Below, one piece after another: positions 8,863 to 17,457 of a stretch of DNA of 64,000 nucleotides; position 1 is the first letter of the stretch, and each line of letters opens with the position of its first letter. The stretch is from contig NZ_CP018082.1 of NCBI RefSeq assembly GCF_001886715.1, positions 5,518,001 through 5,582,000 on the forward strand, given 5' to 3'. This DNA comes from Nocardia mangyaensis (GTDB taxonomy: Bacteria > Actinomycetota > Actinomycetes > Mycobacteriales > Mycobacteriaceae). Under the pieces are notes generated by a model. That model was not told the DNA's origin. It worked only from the letters and a program-made list of their open reading frames with translations, and ran no database searches. A program made the position numbers and the translations under genes.

Positions 8863-10347
8863 TCAATTCACACATTTCGGTCCGTTCTGGCCTGCGTCGA
8901 TCGGTGGGGCGGGCGGTATTGGCGTCGCGGTCGGCGAAGAGGTTTGACCGAAGTCGAACAGGCCTCCCGCGGCAGAGCCGGGACCAGAATAGTCGCCGGC
9001 CAGCACCACGCTCACCGAATCCGCCGACAGCGACGAATCCGCGATCACGGTGAGACCGCCGAGTACCTTCGCCACCGCGGCGGCCTTCGGGTCGTCGGGG
9101 TCGGCGGCGAGCACACGGCTCGAACTCACGCTGCCTCCGGAGTAGTTCCCGACGAGCCCCTCGGTGAAACCCTTGCTGGTCAACGCCCCGGAGACCGCGG
9201 CGGCCAGGCCCGCGGTGCCGCCCGCGTTGAACACGCTCACGGTGAGTGTCGACGGGTCGACCTTCGGCTCCTCGCCTGCCGGTTCCCTCTTCTCGCCGAC
9301 CAGCCCGGCGACGTAGTCCTGAACCGTCTTCGGGTCGACCTTGACCACCGATTCCCCCGCCGAGGTCATCGCGTTCAGATCGGCGACCGGAATCGTCTCG
9401 AATTCCACTTCACCGCCGGACAGGTCCTGCAGCTGCTGGAGGAAGGCCAGCACGTCCCAGTCCTCGTCGAGCACGACCGTGCGTCCGACGGCCTCGCTGA
9501 TCTCGCTGAGCTTGCCCGGGTTGGCCAGGATCTTGGCATTGAGCAATTGGCTCACCAACTGGGCCATGAACACCTGCTGGCGCACGATCCGGTCGATGTC
9601 ACCACGTTGCAGACCGTGGCGCTGGCGCACGAAGCTCAGTGCCTGCCGCCCGTCGAGGCGCTGCTGTCCGGCCGTGAAATCCGCGCCCGACATCCATTCG
9701 TCCACCGCGTTGTTCAGGCACACCTCGACCCCGCCCACGGCATCGGTGAGCAGGACGAAGCCGAGCAGGCTCACCTCGGCGTAATGGTCGACGGTGATGC
9801 CGGTGAGCGAGGCCACCGATTTGATCAGCGCCTGCCTGCCCGCCTTGGTCGACTCGCGTTCGGCGTCGGCGGCGGAAGTGCCCTTGGCCAGCAGTTTCGA
9901 GCGCTCGGTCTCCTTGGTGGAGCCGTAGGCGGAGTTGATCTTGGCCTTGCCCTGGCCCGCGATGTCGACATAGGAGTCGCGGGGGATGGAGATCGCGGTG
10001 GCGGAGCGGCCGTCGTTGGGCACGCGGATCAGCACGATGGTGTCGGTGTTGGTGCCCACCTCGTCACCGGCGTGCAGCATCGCGCGTTCGGCCATGGTCA
10101 GTGGATTTCCGTGGGCGTCGGTGCGGCTGTCGATGCCAACGAGCAGAATGTCGACGGCGCCGTCTCGGGCGCCACCCAGGCCGAGACCAGCGATACGGTC
10201 GATGTTGGCGATCAGGTTGTCCACACTGCGCCAAGCGAATCCGGTGAGGGCCAAGACGAGGACCGCCGAGACCGCGAGCATCACCTTCGCCGGGCCGATG
10301 GCACCCACGGGCGTGCTGACCGCTGGTGGTCTTGTCGACTGTCGCAC
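8863..10347 (-). CDS. LCP family ligase with LytR_C domain (Rv3267/Lcp1-like)
   Basis: A 494-residue membrane-anchored LytR-CpsA-Psr protein. A membrane segment at about 20-42 is followed by the LCP catalytic core, with DILLVGIDSR, TDTIVLIRVP, AISIPRDSYVDI (pyrophosphate-binding Arg/Asp) and KINSAYG. A C-terminal LytR_C domain (about 370-460, starting near LTVSVFNAGGT) follows. The M. tuberculosis orthologue by synteny and domain layout is Lcp1, which joins arabinogalactan to peptidoglycan at the cell surface. It is divergent from rmlD across a 166-bp gap that must hold both promoters. Neighbouring rmlD/wbbL make and add the rhamnose of the same linker, so the context supports the role. Confidence 0.92.
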   Translation of the reverse strand: MRQSTRPPAVSTPVGAIGPAKVMLAVSAVLVLALTGFAWRSVDNLIANIDRIAGLGLGGARDGAVDILLVGIDSRTDAHGNPLTMAERAMLHAGDEVGTNTDTIVLIRVPNDGRSATAISIPRDSYVDIAGQGKAKINSAYGSTKETERSKLLAKGTSAADAERESTKAGRQALIKSVASLTGITVDHYAEVSLLGFVLLTDAVGGVEVCLNNAVDEWMSGADFTAGQQRLDGRQALSFVRQRHGLQRGDIDRIVRQQVFMAQLVSQLLNAKILANPGKLSEISEAVGRTVVLDEDWDVLAFLQQLQDLSGGEVEFETIPVADLNAMTSAGESVVKVDPKTVQDYVAGLVGEKREPAGEEPKVDPSTLTVSVFNAGGTAGLAAAVSGALTSKGFTEGLVGNYSGGSVSSSRVLAADPDDPKAAAVAKVLGGLTVIADSSLSADSVSVVLAGDYSGPGSAAGGLFDFGQTSSPTATPIPPAPPIDAGQNGPKCVN

Positions 10348-10513
10348 TCACGCATCCTCTCGACGAACTCCGCGCCCGGCTCCGCACTTTCCCCCGGCAA
10401 CCCCACCATCTCCAACGCCCGGGCTCGTCCGCCGATACCGGCCATCACAGGCTAACCAACAGTTACCGCAGTCGGGCCGAACCGCAGGTGTTCCGGCGTG
10501 CCAGACTGGCCGC

Positions 10514-11371
10514 GTGAACGTCGACTTCCCCGCCCCCGCTCGCCCGATGGTAACCGGCGCGCACGGGCTGCTCGGGCGAGAGATCCTGCGATGGGCACCC
10601 GAGGCGCGCGGCTTCGGCCGGGCCGAGCTCGACATCACCGACCCGGCCGCCGTCGCGGCCGCCGTCGAACCGGGTGCGGTGGTGATCAACTGCGCGGCCT
10701 ACACCGCTGTCGACGCCGCCGAGACCGACGCCGACGCCGCTTTCGCCGCCAACGCCACCGGTCCGGCCGTGCTCGCGGCCGCCTGTGCCGCGGTGGGGGC
10801 CCGTTTGATCCAGGTCTCCACCGATTACGTCTTTCCCGGTACCGGCACCCGACCGTACGAACCCGAGGATCCCACCGGCCCCGCCACGGTCTACGGACAG
10901 ACCAAGCTGGCCGGTGAGCGCGCTGTGCTCGAGCTCTGCCCCTCGGCCACCGTGGTGCGCACCGCCTGGGTGTACGCGGGTGTCCAGGGGGATTTCGTCG
11001 CCACCATGCGCCGGCTGGAACGCGAGCGCGACACCGTCACCGTCGTCGACGACCAGGTCGGCTCCCCCACCAGCGCCGCCGACCTGGCCGCCGCGCTGCT
11101 CGAGTTGAGCACCCGCCCCGCTACCCCCCGCGTCCTGCACGCCGCCAACTCCGGCACCGCGACCTGGTTCGACTTGGCCACAGCGGTTTTCACCGAACTC
11201 GGTGCCGATCCGGCCCGGGTGCTGCCGTGCGATTCCAGCGCGTTTCCCAGACCCGCACCGCGCCCTGCGTATTCGGTGCTGTCCCCGGCGGCCTGGAACG
11301 CGGCCGGTCTCACCCCGCTGCGGCCATGGCGTTGCGCACTCACCGACACACTGCGCCGCTTGGCCGACTAG
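10514..11371 (+). CDS. rmlD: dTDP-4-dehydrorhamnose reductase
   Basis: Last enzyme of dTDP-L-rhamnose synthesis, an NAD(P)H-dependent SDR of 285 residues. The N-terminal nucleotide motif reads VTGAHGLLGRE; the catalytic YxxxK is YGQTKLAGE; the STDYVFPG and AANSGTATWFDLA segments are RmlD-typical. I chose the GTG at 10514 (preceded by a weak ribosome site); an ATG at 10547 is an alternative that trims 11 residues and starts at the motif. The next gene, wbbL, begins 11 bp after the stop, so the two are surely one transcript, as in M. tuberculosis Rv3266c-Rv3265c. Confidence 0.95.
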   Translation: MNVDFPAPARPMVTGAHGLLGREILRWAPEARGFGRAELDITDPAAVAAAVEPGAVVINCAAYTAVDAAETDADAAFAANATGPAVLAAACAAVGARLIQVSTDYVFPGTGTRPYEPEDPTGPATVYGQTKLAGERAVLELCPSATVVRTAWVYAGVQGDFVATMRRLERERDTVTVVDDQVGSPTSAADLAAALLELSTRPATPRVLHAANSGTATWFDLATAVFTELGADPARVLPCDSSAFPRPAPRPAYSVLSPAAWNAAGLTPLRPWRCALTDTLRRLAD

Positions 11372-11382
11372 GCTCCGCAGTC

Positions 11383-12285
11383 GTGAACGCAGCCGATGCA
11401 GCCGATTCTCTTGTCCCCACCGGCCTCGCCGTCGTCACGGTGACCTATTCGCCGGGCGAGCACCTCGAGCACTTCATCACCACCCTGGCCGACGCCACCA
11501 GCGAGAAGCCGCAGGTGATTCTGGCCGACAACGGGTCGACCGACGGTGTGCCCGAGCTGGTGGCCGAGGCGAACTCGCACGTGACACTGCTGCACACCGG
11601 CGGCAACATCGGCTACGGCGGCGCGATCAACCGGGCCGTCGCCGAGATCGATCCCTCGATCGAGTTCGTCATTTTGGCCAACCCGGACATCCGCTGGGGC
11701 GTCGACTCCATCGACAAGATGCTCGAAGCCGCCAAGCGCTGGCCGCGCGCGGGCGCGATCGGGCCGATGGTCCGTGAGCCCGACGGCAGCGTCTACCCGT
11801 CCGCGCGACGCGTCCCCGGCCTCGCCGACGGTGCGGGGCACGCCATCCTTGGCACGATCTGGCCGAAGAACCCCTGGTCGGTGCGCTACCGCCAGGAGAA
11901 CGAGGAGATCTCCGAGCGAGTGGTCGGCTGGCTGTCGGGTTCGTGTCTGCTGGTGCGCCGGGCCGCGTTCGACACCATCGACGGCTTCGACTCGCGCTAC
12001 TTCATGTACATGGAGGACGTGGACTTCGGCGACCGCATGGGCAAGGCGGGCTGGCACAATGTGTTCGTCCCGGACGCCGAGGTCACCCACGCCAAGGGCC
12101 ACGCCGCGGGCAAGCACCCGGAGATCATGCTGCCCGCCCACCACGCGAGCGCCTACCGGTTCCAAGCCGACCGGCATCCGCACTGGTGGCAGGCGCCGTT
12201 GCGGGTCGCGCTGCGCGCCGGACTTGCGGTTCGCTCCAGGATTGCGGTTCGATCGGCGCTGCGCGAGAAAGCGCGCGCTGCCTGA
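11383..12285 (+). CDS. wbbL: Rhamnosyltransferase WbbL (GT2 family)
   Basis: A 300-residue family 2 glycosyltransferase. By synteny with M. tuberculosis Rv3265c it should transfer L-rhamnose from dTDP-rhamnose to decaprenyl-PP-GlcNAc, forming the arabinogalactan linker. Motifs: AVVTVTYSPGEHLE at the N-terminus, LADNGSTDG, FVILANPDIRWG at the metal/nucleotide site, and YFMYMEDVDFGDR in the acceptor region. The GTG at 11383 is the start that keeps family length; the frame is open further upstream but overlaps rmlD. It is followed after 113 bp by the guanylyltransferase gene in the same direction. Confidence 0.93.
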   Translation: MNAADAADSLVPTGLAVVTVTYSPGEHLEHFITTLADATSEKPQVILADNGSTDGVPELVAEANSHVTLLHTGGNIGYGGAINRAVAEIDPSIEFVILANPDIRWGVDSIDKMLEAAKRWPRAGAIGPMVREPDGSVYPSARRVPGLADGAGHAILGTIWPKNPWSVRYRQENEEISERVVGWLSGSCLLVRRAAFDTIDGFDSRYFMYMEDVDFGDRMGKAGWHNVFVPDAEVTHAKGHAAGKHPEIMLPAHHASAYRFQADRHPHWWQAPLRVALRAGLAVRSRIAVRSALREKARAA

Positions 12286-12398
12286 CTCGTCAGCGCCCGG
12301 AGGCGGCAGCCTGCGTAACCACGTAGGGCGCCGAGGCAGGCAAAGAACACACCGGGGCCTGAGCGCTCCGGGTCACTTGTGAACAGGGGAAAAACTCC

Positions 12399-13478
12399 AT
12401 GGCAGGCAACTCAGGCACCGACGCGGTCATCCTCGTCGGCGGACAGGGCACGCGGCTGCGTCCGCTCACCCTCTCGGCGCCCAAGCCGATGCTGCCGACG
12501 GCAGGGCTGCCGTTCCTGACCCACCTGTTGGCCCGCATCGCCGAGGCCGGGATCACCCACGTGGTGCTCGGTACCTCGTTCAAGGCCGAGGTCTTCGAAG
12601 AGCACTTCGGCGACGGCGCCGACCTGGGGCTCGAGCTCGAGTACGTCACCGAGACCGAGCCGCTGGGCACCGGTGGCGGTATCCGCAACGTGCTGCCCAA
12701 GCTGCGGGCCGACACTGTGATGGTGTTCAACGGTGACGTGCTCGGCGGCACCGATCTCGGTGCGATCCTCGACACCCACGAGTCGACCAACGCCGATGTC
12801 ACCCTGCACCTGGTCCGGGTCGGCGACCCGCGCGCCTTCGGCTGTGTCCCCACCGACGCCGACGGCCGGGTCACCGCGTTCCTGGAGAAGACCCAGGATC
12901 CGCCGACCGACCAGATCAACGCGGGCTGCTATGTGTTCCGCCGCGAGTACATCGAGAAGATCCCATCCGGTCGTCCCGTCTCGGTCGAGCGCGAGGTCTT
13001 CCCCGCGCTGCTGGCCGAGGGCGCCCGCGTGCAGGGCCACGTCGACGCCTCCTACTGGCGTGACATGGGTACCCCCGAGGACTTCGTCCGCGGCTCGGCC
13101 GACCTGGTCCGCGGCATCGCCCCCTCCCCCGCTCTGCCGGGCCAGCGCGGCGAGTCGCTGGTCCACCCCGGCGCCGGTGTCGCGCCGGGCGCGCTGCTCA
13201 TCGGCGGCACGGTGGTCGGCCGCGGCGCGGAGATCGGCGCGGGCGCGCGCCTGGACGGCGCGGTGATCTTCGACGGCGCCGTCGTCGAGGCGGGCGCGAC
13301 CGTGGAACGCTCGATCATCGGCTTCGGCGCCCGCATCGGCCCCCGCGCTCTGGTCCGCGACGGCGTCATCGGCGACGGCGCCAACGTCGGCGCCCGCTGC
13401 GAACTGCTGCGCGGCGCCCGCGTATGGCCAGGCGTGGTCATCCCCGACGGCGGCATCCGCTTCTCCACCGACGTCTGA
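12399..13478 (+). CDS. Mannose-1-phosphate guanylyltransferase / NDP-sugar pyrophosphorylase
   Basis: A 359-residue nucleotidyltransferase matching M. tuberculosis Rv3264c (historically called ManB, a GDP-mannose pyrophosphorylase). The N-terminal catalytic domain has the signature VGGQGTRLRPLTLSAPKPM and the FNGDVLGG metal-site segment. The C-terminal third is a left-handed beta-helix of hexapeptide repeats (GAGVAPGALLIGGTVVGRG onward). It makes GDP-mannose from mannose-1-P and GTP for mannosylated lipids and glycans; glucose-1-P specificity cannot be fully excluded by motif alone. A CAGGGGAAAAACTCC ribosome region precedes the ATG. A strong hairpin follows the stop. Confidence 0.9.
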   Translation: MAGNSGTDAVILVGGQGTRLRPLTLSAPKPMLPTAGLPFLTHLLARIAEAGITHVVLGTSFKAEVFEEHFGDGADLGLELEYVTETEPLGTGGGIRNVLPKLRADTVMVFNGDVLGGTDLGAILDTHESTNADVTLHLVRVGDPRAFGCVPTDADGRVTAFLEKTQDPPTDQINAGCYVFRREYIEKIPSGRPVSVEREVFPALLAEGARVQGHVDASYWRDMGTPEDFVRGSADLVRGIAPSPALPGQRGESLVHPGAGVAPGALLIGGTVVGRGAEIGAGARLDGAVIFDGAVVEAGATVERSIIGFGARIGPRALVRDGVIGDGANVGARCELLRGARVWPGVVIPDGGIRFSTDV

Positions 13479-13490
13479 GCCGCTCGACAG

Positions 13491-13518
13491 GGTCGCCGCC
13501 TGATCTTCGGTGGCGGCC
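13491..13518 (+). terminator. Hairpin after the guanylyltransferase gene
   Basis: A 10-bp stem (two G-U wobbles) with an 8-base loop lies 12 bases after the stop: GGTCGCCGCC pairs with GGTGGCGGCC. There is no T tract, which is common in high-GC actinobacteria. It would end the rmlD-wbbL-guanylyltransferase transcript before the convergent esterase gene. Confidence 0.5.
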
Positions 13519-13668
13519 CCTCGTCGTCTCCGGCCGCATCACGCCGCCTGTTCGGCGGGTGATCGGGTAGTCGACGGCGGAGCGGCGGAATGCGGACGGA
13601 CCGCGAACCGCGTCGCGATCCAGGCGACCTCGACGTGTTCTCCGGCTACGGTGTCGATCTACCTCGAC

Positions 13669-15246
13669 CTAGCCGAAGCCGACCGCCTGATCGCCCCAGG
13701 CGGTGTGCAGGTCGGCGTCGGGGTTGTCGACGACGCGGTCGATGGTGTCGATGAGCAGGGTGGTGCGGGCCGAGGGGCGGTAGTGCGGCCAGTGTTTGGA
13801 GCCGTCGAGGGCCGCGGGGACGCCGTGTTCGGCGAAGGCGAGCCAGCGACGTTGCATCCGGCCCGAGACCGCGACCGAGGCCTTGCGGCCGCCCAGCCAG
13901 AAGGTGGGGTCGTGGTTGAGGGTGCCGAAATTGCCGAAGACATAGGGCAATTCGGTGGCGTGGCCGGCGCCGACGCGGGCCGCCTTCAGCATCGGGGTGG
14001 CGTAGTCGAACCGGTACATCCAGGTCGGCGAGTGCTGGGCGTGACCTTCGGCTACCCAGGCGGCGGGCATCCGGAACGCGGCATCGGTCGACATGGCCAG
14101 CGCGCCACGGGTTTTCGTCAGATCCGGGTAGGCGGAGGTGATCTCGGCGATCCGTTCGGGTGACATCTCCGGATGCGAGGCCGCGACATCGTTGAGCATC
14201 GCGTTCACCGCGTCGGGAGTCACCGGCATGATCGGTGAGCGCAGCACCCGGAACAGCGAGGCCTCGTCGCGATTGGTGCCGATGAGCAGCGGCACCCGGT
14301 GTGAGCGGCCGCGCTGGAATCGGTCGATCGGGTAGCCGGGCAACAGATCACCGTCGACGACCGGCGCCGCGGCCAGCCTGCCCGGTTCCTTGGTCGGCAC
14401 CTCGTCGAGCAGCATCGCGCCGATCTCGACCAGCCGCTCGATTGGCAGTTCGAGCAGTTGCCGGGTGTCGCCCGGTCCGAGTTCGAGCAGTTCCAGATAG
14501 CGCTGGGCGACGACCGCGGCCCGTTCCTGCCCGAAAACCGTGGTAGCGGGCGGACTCTGGGTGATGGCCTTGTGGAACAGCCCGTCCGCCGCGGGCGAGG
14601 TGAGCAGCGCGGTGACACACCCGGCGCCGGAGGACTCACCGAACAGCGTGACATTGCCCGGATCACCGCCGAACGCGGCGATGTTGTCGCGCACCCAGGC
14701 CAGGGCCGCGAGTTGATCACGCAGGCCGAGATTGGTCGCGAATCCCTCGCCGAGGGAGGACAGGTCGAGAAAGCCGAGCACCCCGAGCCGATAGTTCACC
14801 GAGACGACGACCACATCGCCTGCCTCGGCCAGCTTGCGCCCGTCGTAGATGGTCTGCGCCGCGGTGCCGAGGCAGTAGGCCCCGCCGTGCAGCCACACCA
14901 TCACCGGACGGGGTTCGTCGTCGCCGGGTTCGGGGCGCGGCGACCACACATTGACCCACAGGCAGTCCTCGCCCATCCGCAGATCGGAGTCGACCGGCAC
15001 CATGACGCCCATGGCCTGTGGAGCGATGTCACCGGAGACGACGCACTCACGGGTACCGTCCCAGCGCTGCGGTGGTTCGGGCGGGGCGAAGCGGGCCGGC
15101 CCGGCGGGGGCGGCGGCGTAGGGCACGCTGCGCCAGACGGCGACCGGCCCGTCCCAGGTGCCGCTGACCATGCCGTACTCGGTGCGCGCCAGTGGTTCGG
15201 CGCTCGGCGCCCACGTGCCGGGGTCGAGATCGGGCTGAATGCTCAT
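13669..15246 (-). CDS. Type B carboxylesterase/lipase
   Basis: A 525-residue alpha/beta hydrolase of the carboxylesterase type B family (COG2272). The oxyanion segment is WLHGGAYCLGTA, the nucleophile elbow GESSGAGCVT, the acid lies in GTNRDEASLF, and the catalytic His region is GAGHATELPYVFGNF. The start at 15246 has a strong AGGAGGTGTGCG ribosome site; the open frame upstream to 15369 is rejected. No signal peptide is seen, so it is probably cytoplasmic. Substrate unknown; such enzymes cleave carboxylic esters, sometimes drugs or carbamates. It converges with the guanylyltransferase gene. Confidence 0.92.
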   Translation of the reverse strand: MSIQPDLDPGTWAPSAEPLARTEYGMVSGTWDGPVAVWRSVPYAAAPAGPARFAPPEPPQRWDGTRECVVSGDIAPQAMGVMVPVDSDLRMGEDCLWVNVWSPRPEPGDDEPRPVMVWLHGGAYCLGTAAQTIYDGRKLAEAGDVVVVSVNYRLGVLGFLDLSSLGEGFATNLGLRDQLAALAWVRDNIAAFGGDPGNVTLFGESSGAGCVTALLTSPAADGLFHKAITQSPPATTVFGQERAAVVAQRYLELLELGPGDTRQLLELPIERLVEIGAMLLDEVPTKEPGRLAAAPVVDGDLLPGYPIDRFQRGRSHRVPLLIGTNRDEASLFRVLRSPIMPVTPDAVNAMLNDVAASHPEMSPERIAEITSAYPDLTKTRGALAMSTDAAFRMPAAWVAEGHAQHSPTWMYRFDYATPMLKAARVGAGHATELPYVFGNFGTLNHDPTFWLGGRKASVAVSGRMQRRWLAFAEHGVPAALDGSKHWPHYRPSARTTLLIDTIDRVVDNPDADLHTAWGDQAVGFG

Positions 15247-15649
15247 CGCACACCTCCTAGCCTGCGCGACCCAGCGGGTGCCTGTGCATTTGCTCCCGCG
15301 GGCCGCAGCACCTGGTGACTCCCTACGAGAGTACGTCGACCGGAGCCGAGCGCGCGTCCAACGCACCATACCCGCAGGTAACGGTTACTCGGAGGTACAG
15401 GCGGGAAGGTCCTCCTCGGAGCGTCGTGGGGCGGTCACGATGTGGATTCGGCCACGTGCGCATGGCTCAGCCATCGACGGGGTCACCACTGCCGACAGCC
15501 CTCCTGATCTCCCTCGCGTAGCGGCCCTTGATATCGCATAGATTAGCTGCATATTCGCTGTAGCCTATCGGCTGAGCGGGTGGGCCCGGGTGAGAGCGGC
15601 GAAACCTTCGACGCGCCGGGATCGCGAGGCAGGCGCCTACACTGTGCCG
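15247..15649. other. Divergent intergenic region, 403 bp
   Basis: No convincing coding sequence. The stretch 15521-15575 is noticeably less G+C-rich than its surroundings. It contains a TTGATA (15528-15533) and a TATTCG (15552-15557) 18 bases apart, a possible sigma-70-type promoter reading toward the fmdB-like gene about 95 bases downstream. The esterase promoter should lie between 15247 and about 15400, but I cannot point to it. Confidence 0.4.
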
Positions 15650-15870
15650 ATGCCGAACTACAGCTTCCGGTGCCGTTCCTGTGGTGACACTTTCGAGGTC
15701 AACCGGCCGATGGCCCAGTCGTCTGACGCTGCCGCCTGCCCCGCGGGTCACGACGACACCGTCAAACTGCTGACCACCTTCGCCACCGTCAGCCGTGGCG
15801 CTGCTCCGCACCGGCTCCCGCACCGCGCCCCGCTGGCGGCGGATGCTGCGGTGCCGGCGGTTGCTGCTGA
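15650..15870 (+). pseudogene. FmdB-like zinc ribbon protein, apparent frameshift
   Basis: The N-terminus is a classic FmdB/CxxC zinc ribbon: MPNYSFRCRSCGDTFEV, then CPAGHDDTVKLLTT. Actinobacterial members end in an Ala/Pro linker and a Gly/Cys-rich tail. In this frame the sequence after TVSRGAA becomes His/Leu/Arg-rich and runs on to a stop at 16018, overlapping the opposite-strand SelW-like gene. One base shifted, the same DNA reads APAPAPRPAGGGCCGAGGCC and then TGA at 15868-15870, the expected ending at the expected length (about 73 residues). One missing base near 15801-15812 explains both. It could be a true mutation, a sequencing error in a GC-rich run, or recoding. If unshifted, the product is a 122-residue protein ending at 16018. 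Confidence 0.7.
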
Positions 15871-15950
15871 CGCCGGCGCGGTCTGGGTCGGTGGCCGATG
15901 CTCGCCCCATCGGTCGACGGCGGGCCGGTGGCGGCGCTTGTCTGCGACCG

Positions 15951-16226
15951 TCAGTCACGGGTGTCGGAGTGGCCCAGATCGCGGTCGGGGGCGATGCGGT
16001 CGCGAACGCGTTGCTTGAGGACGGTGATCTCCGGGAAGCCGCCGTCGGCCTTGCGTTCCCAGAGTTGTTCGCCGTCGAGGGTGATCCGGAAGATCCCGCC
16101 CTGGCCCGGGACCAGCGCGACCTCGCCGAGTTCGGTGGTGAAGGTGCTCAGCAGCTCCTGCGCCATCCAGCTCGCGCGCAGCAGCCAGCGACATTGGGTG
16201 CAGTACTCGATCGCGATCCGGGGCAC
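15951..16226 (-). CDS. SelT/SelW/SelH-family protein (Cys form)
   Basis: A 91-residue small thioredoxin-like protein of the SelW family. After the GTG start the sequence reads PRIAIEYCTQCRWLLRASWM: the CxxC redox motif follows the first strand, with Cys where animal selenoproteins have Sec. The C-terminal half has the IFRITLDGEQLWERK and GGFPEITVLKQRVRD segments typical of the Rdx fold. A role in thiol redox is inferred from family only. The start is placed at the GTG because upstream residues are a run-on from the neighbour. It lies 34 bp downstream of the ychJ-like gene on the same strand. Confidence 0.85.
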   Translation of the reverse strand: MPRIAIEYCTQCRWLLRASWMAQELLSTFTTELGEVALVPGQGGIFRITLDGEQLWERKADGGFPEITVLKQRVRDRIAPDRDLGHSDTRD

Positions 16227-16235
16227 TCCAGCAGT

Positions 16236-16265
16236 ATCCACCACCTCAGGATCCACCACCTCAGG
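16236..16265. repeat. Two tandem copies of a 15-bp unit
   Basis: The unit ATCCACCACCTCAGG occurs twice without a gap (16236-16250 and 16251-16265). The second copy includes the stop codon of the ychJ-like gene (16261-16263, minus strand), so the duplication just extended the spacer to the SelW-like gene. Confidence 0.85.
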
Positions 16266-16650
16266 CGCGGAACGTGCCGTCGACGTACACCCACGCACCG
16301 TGGACCCGCGTGAAGGTGCTCACCTCGTGCATCGCGTCTCGCGCACCGTCGAGCTTGTAGTGCGCGATGAACTCGACGGTCCCGCGGTCATCGAACGGCC
16401 CACCCCGCTCGGTCGCGACGATCTCGAGAAACAACCACCGCTGTGCCGATTCCAGCGCCAGGTCCGCGGGACGGGTATCCGGATGCCACGACCGCGACAG
16501 GTACTCCGTATCCCCCACCACATACGCGGTGTACCGCGACCGCATCAACATCTCCGCCGTCGGAGCCGCCCGCTCCCCCGCCAGAATCGGCCCACAGCAC
16601 TCGTCGAACGACTCCCCCCGCCGACACGGACACAGCTTCACATCACCCAT
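16261..16650 (-). CDS. YchJ-family (UPF0225) SEC-C protein
   Basis: A 129-residue protein with an N-terminal SEC-C-like metal-binding motif, LCPCRRGESFDECCGPIL, followed by the YchJ core: MLMRSRYTAYVVGDTEYLSRS, WLFLEI and VEFIAHYKLDG. The fold is NTF2-like; the SEC-C motif probably binds zinc. Function in bacteria is not established. The ATG at 16650 sits just before the motif; an open frame upstream is out of family. It is followed by the SelW-like gene in the same direction, and the two may be co-transcribed. Confidence 0.87.
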   Translation of the reverse strand: MGDVKLCPCRRGESFDECCGPILAGERAAPTAEMLMRSRYTAYVVGDTEYLSRSWHPDTRPADLALESAQRWLFLEIVATERGGPFDDRGTVEFIAHYKLDGARDAMHEVSTFTRVHGAWVYVDGTFRA

Positions 16651-16868
16651 CCGACCATCCTGCCCGGTCCCACCGACGACCCGCGCGGGCAGCCGAACCA
16701 CACCACCCGGCACACGCGCGCCCGCCACATGTCGGCACCGCCGCTGAACCTGGACGGACCACGCTCTGGTGCAAGCACGGGCGAGAGCCGGCGCCATCTG
16801 AGCGTGGTGACCTTGGTCCGGGGAACGGGCGGGCTGCCCCTGGTGTTCGATCCGCGGCGCGTCCCCGA

Positions 16869-17294
16869 TCAGGCGAAGGGCTGGCGTGCCAGCGGGGCGA
16901 GTTCGAGCGCGCGGACGAGGTCGGTGGTCTGGTCGCGCCAGCGGCGGAGGTCGGTGACGCTGGGCGCCATCTCGTAGTCGAGGTGGTGGGCGGCGCGCGA
17001 CAGCGCGGCCCAGAGCGCGCCTACCCGGCCCGCGGTCTCGGGTCCGGCGTACACCCGGAGGGCGAGCAGTTGGGCGCGCATGGGGCACCGCATGAGCTCC
17101 GGTGCGATCTGCGCCCACAACTCGTCCACCGCCTGCTCGAGCGCGAGCCGCAAAATCCACGCGACCGCCCGCGACCACACCCCACCGGCATCCGACACCG
17201 CTCCGGATAGCAGGTGCTCGGCCGCCTCCAAACGCTCGGCCACCGTGGGCCGCGGCGTGAACTTCGCCCGCGCCGGGCGTCCCCGCCGATTCAC
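16869..17294 (-). CDS. Unknown 141-residue protein downstream of the Rad50-like ATPase
   Basis: I do not recognise this protein. It has a basic N-terminus (about 1-20), then a largely helical body with VAERLEAAEHLLSGAV, AVAWILRLALEQAVDELWA and LWAALSRAAHHLDYEMAPS. The latter looks like a helical bundle in which His/Tyr/Asp residues could form a site; it resembles HEPN- or SAV-type helical domains only vaguely. The start is a GTG with a weak ribosome site. It follows the AAA/Rad50-like gene by 163 bp in the same direction and may be its partner. Codon use and third-position G+C are normal, which supports a real gene. Confidence 0.65.
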   Translation of the reverse strand: MNRRGRPARAKFTPRPTVAERLEAAEHLLSGAVSDAGGVWSRAVAWILRLALEQAVDELWAQIAPELMRCPMRAQLLALRVYAGPETAGRVGALWAALSRAAHHLDYEMAPSVTDLRRWRDQTTDLVRALELAPLARQPFA

Positions 17295-17457
17295 GACCGA
17301 CCCCGCAGCCCCGCCATCCGAGCACCCCGCCGCTCGGTTCGGCGCGAACGACGCGGCGGCATCGAGGCCGCATCCGCGAAGACAGACACCACCGACCGGC
17401 GCGTCCGAGCACGATCGGACCGGACACGCGGGGACATCGGGCGGCTGTGGGATTCGC

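Noticed and set aside
8182..10455. 757-residue open frame on the plus strand through the TIGR03089 and LCP genes
   Set aside because: No motifs, Arg/His/Gly-rich, and both minus-strand genes are recognisable. It is a shadow frame.
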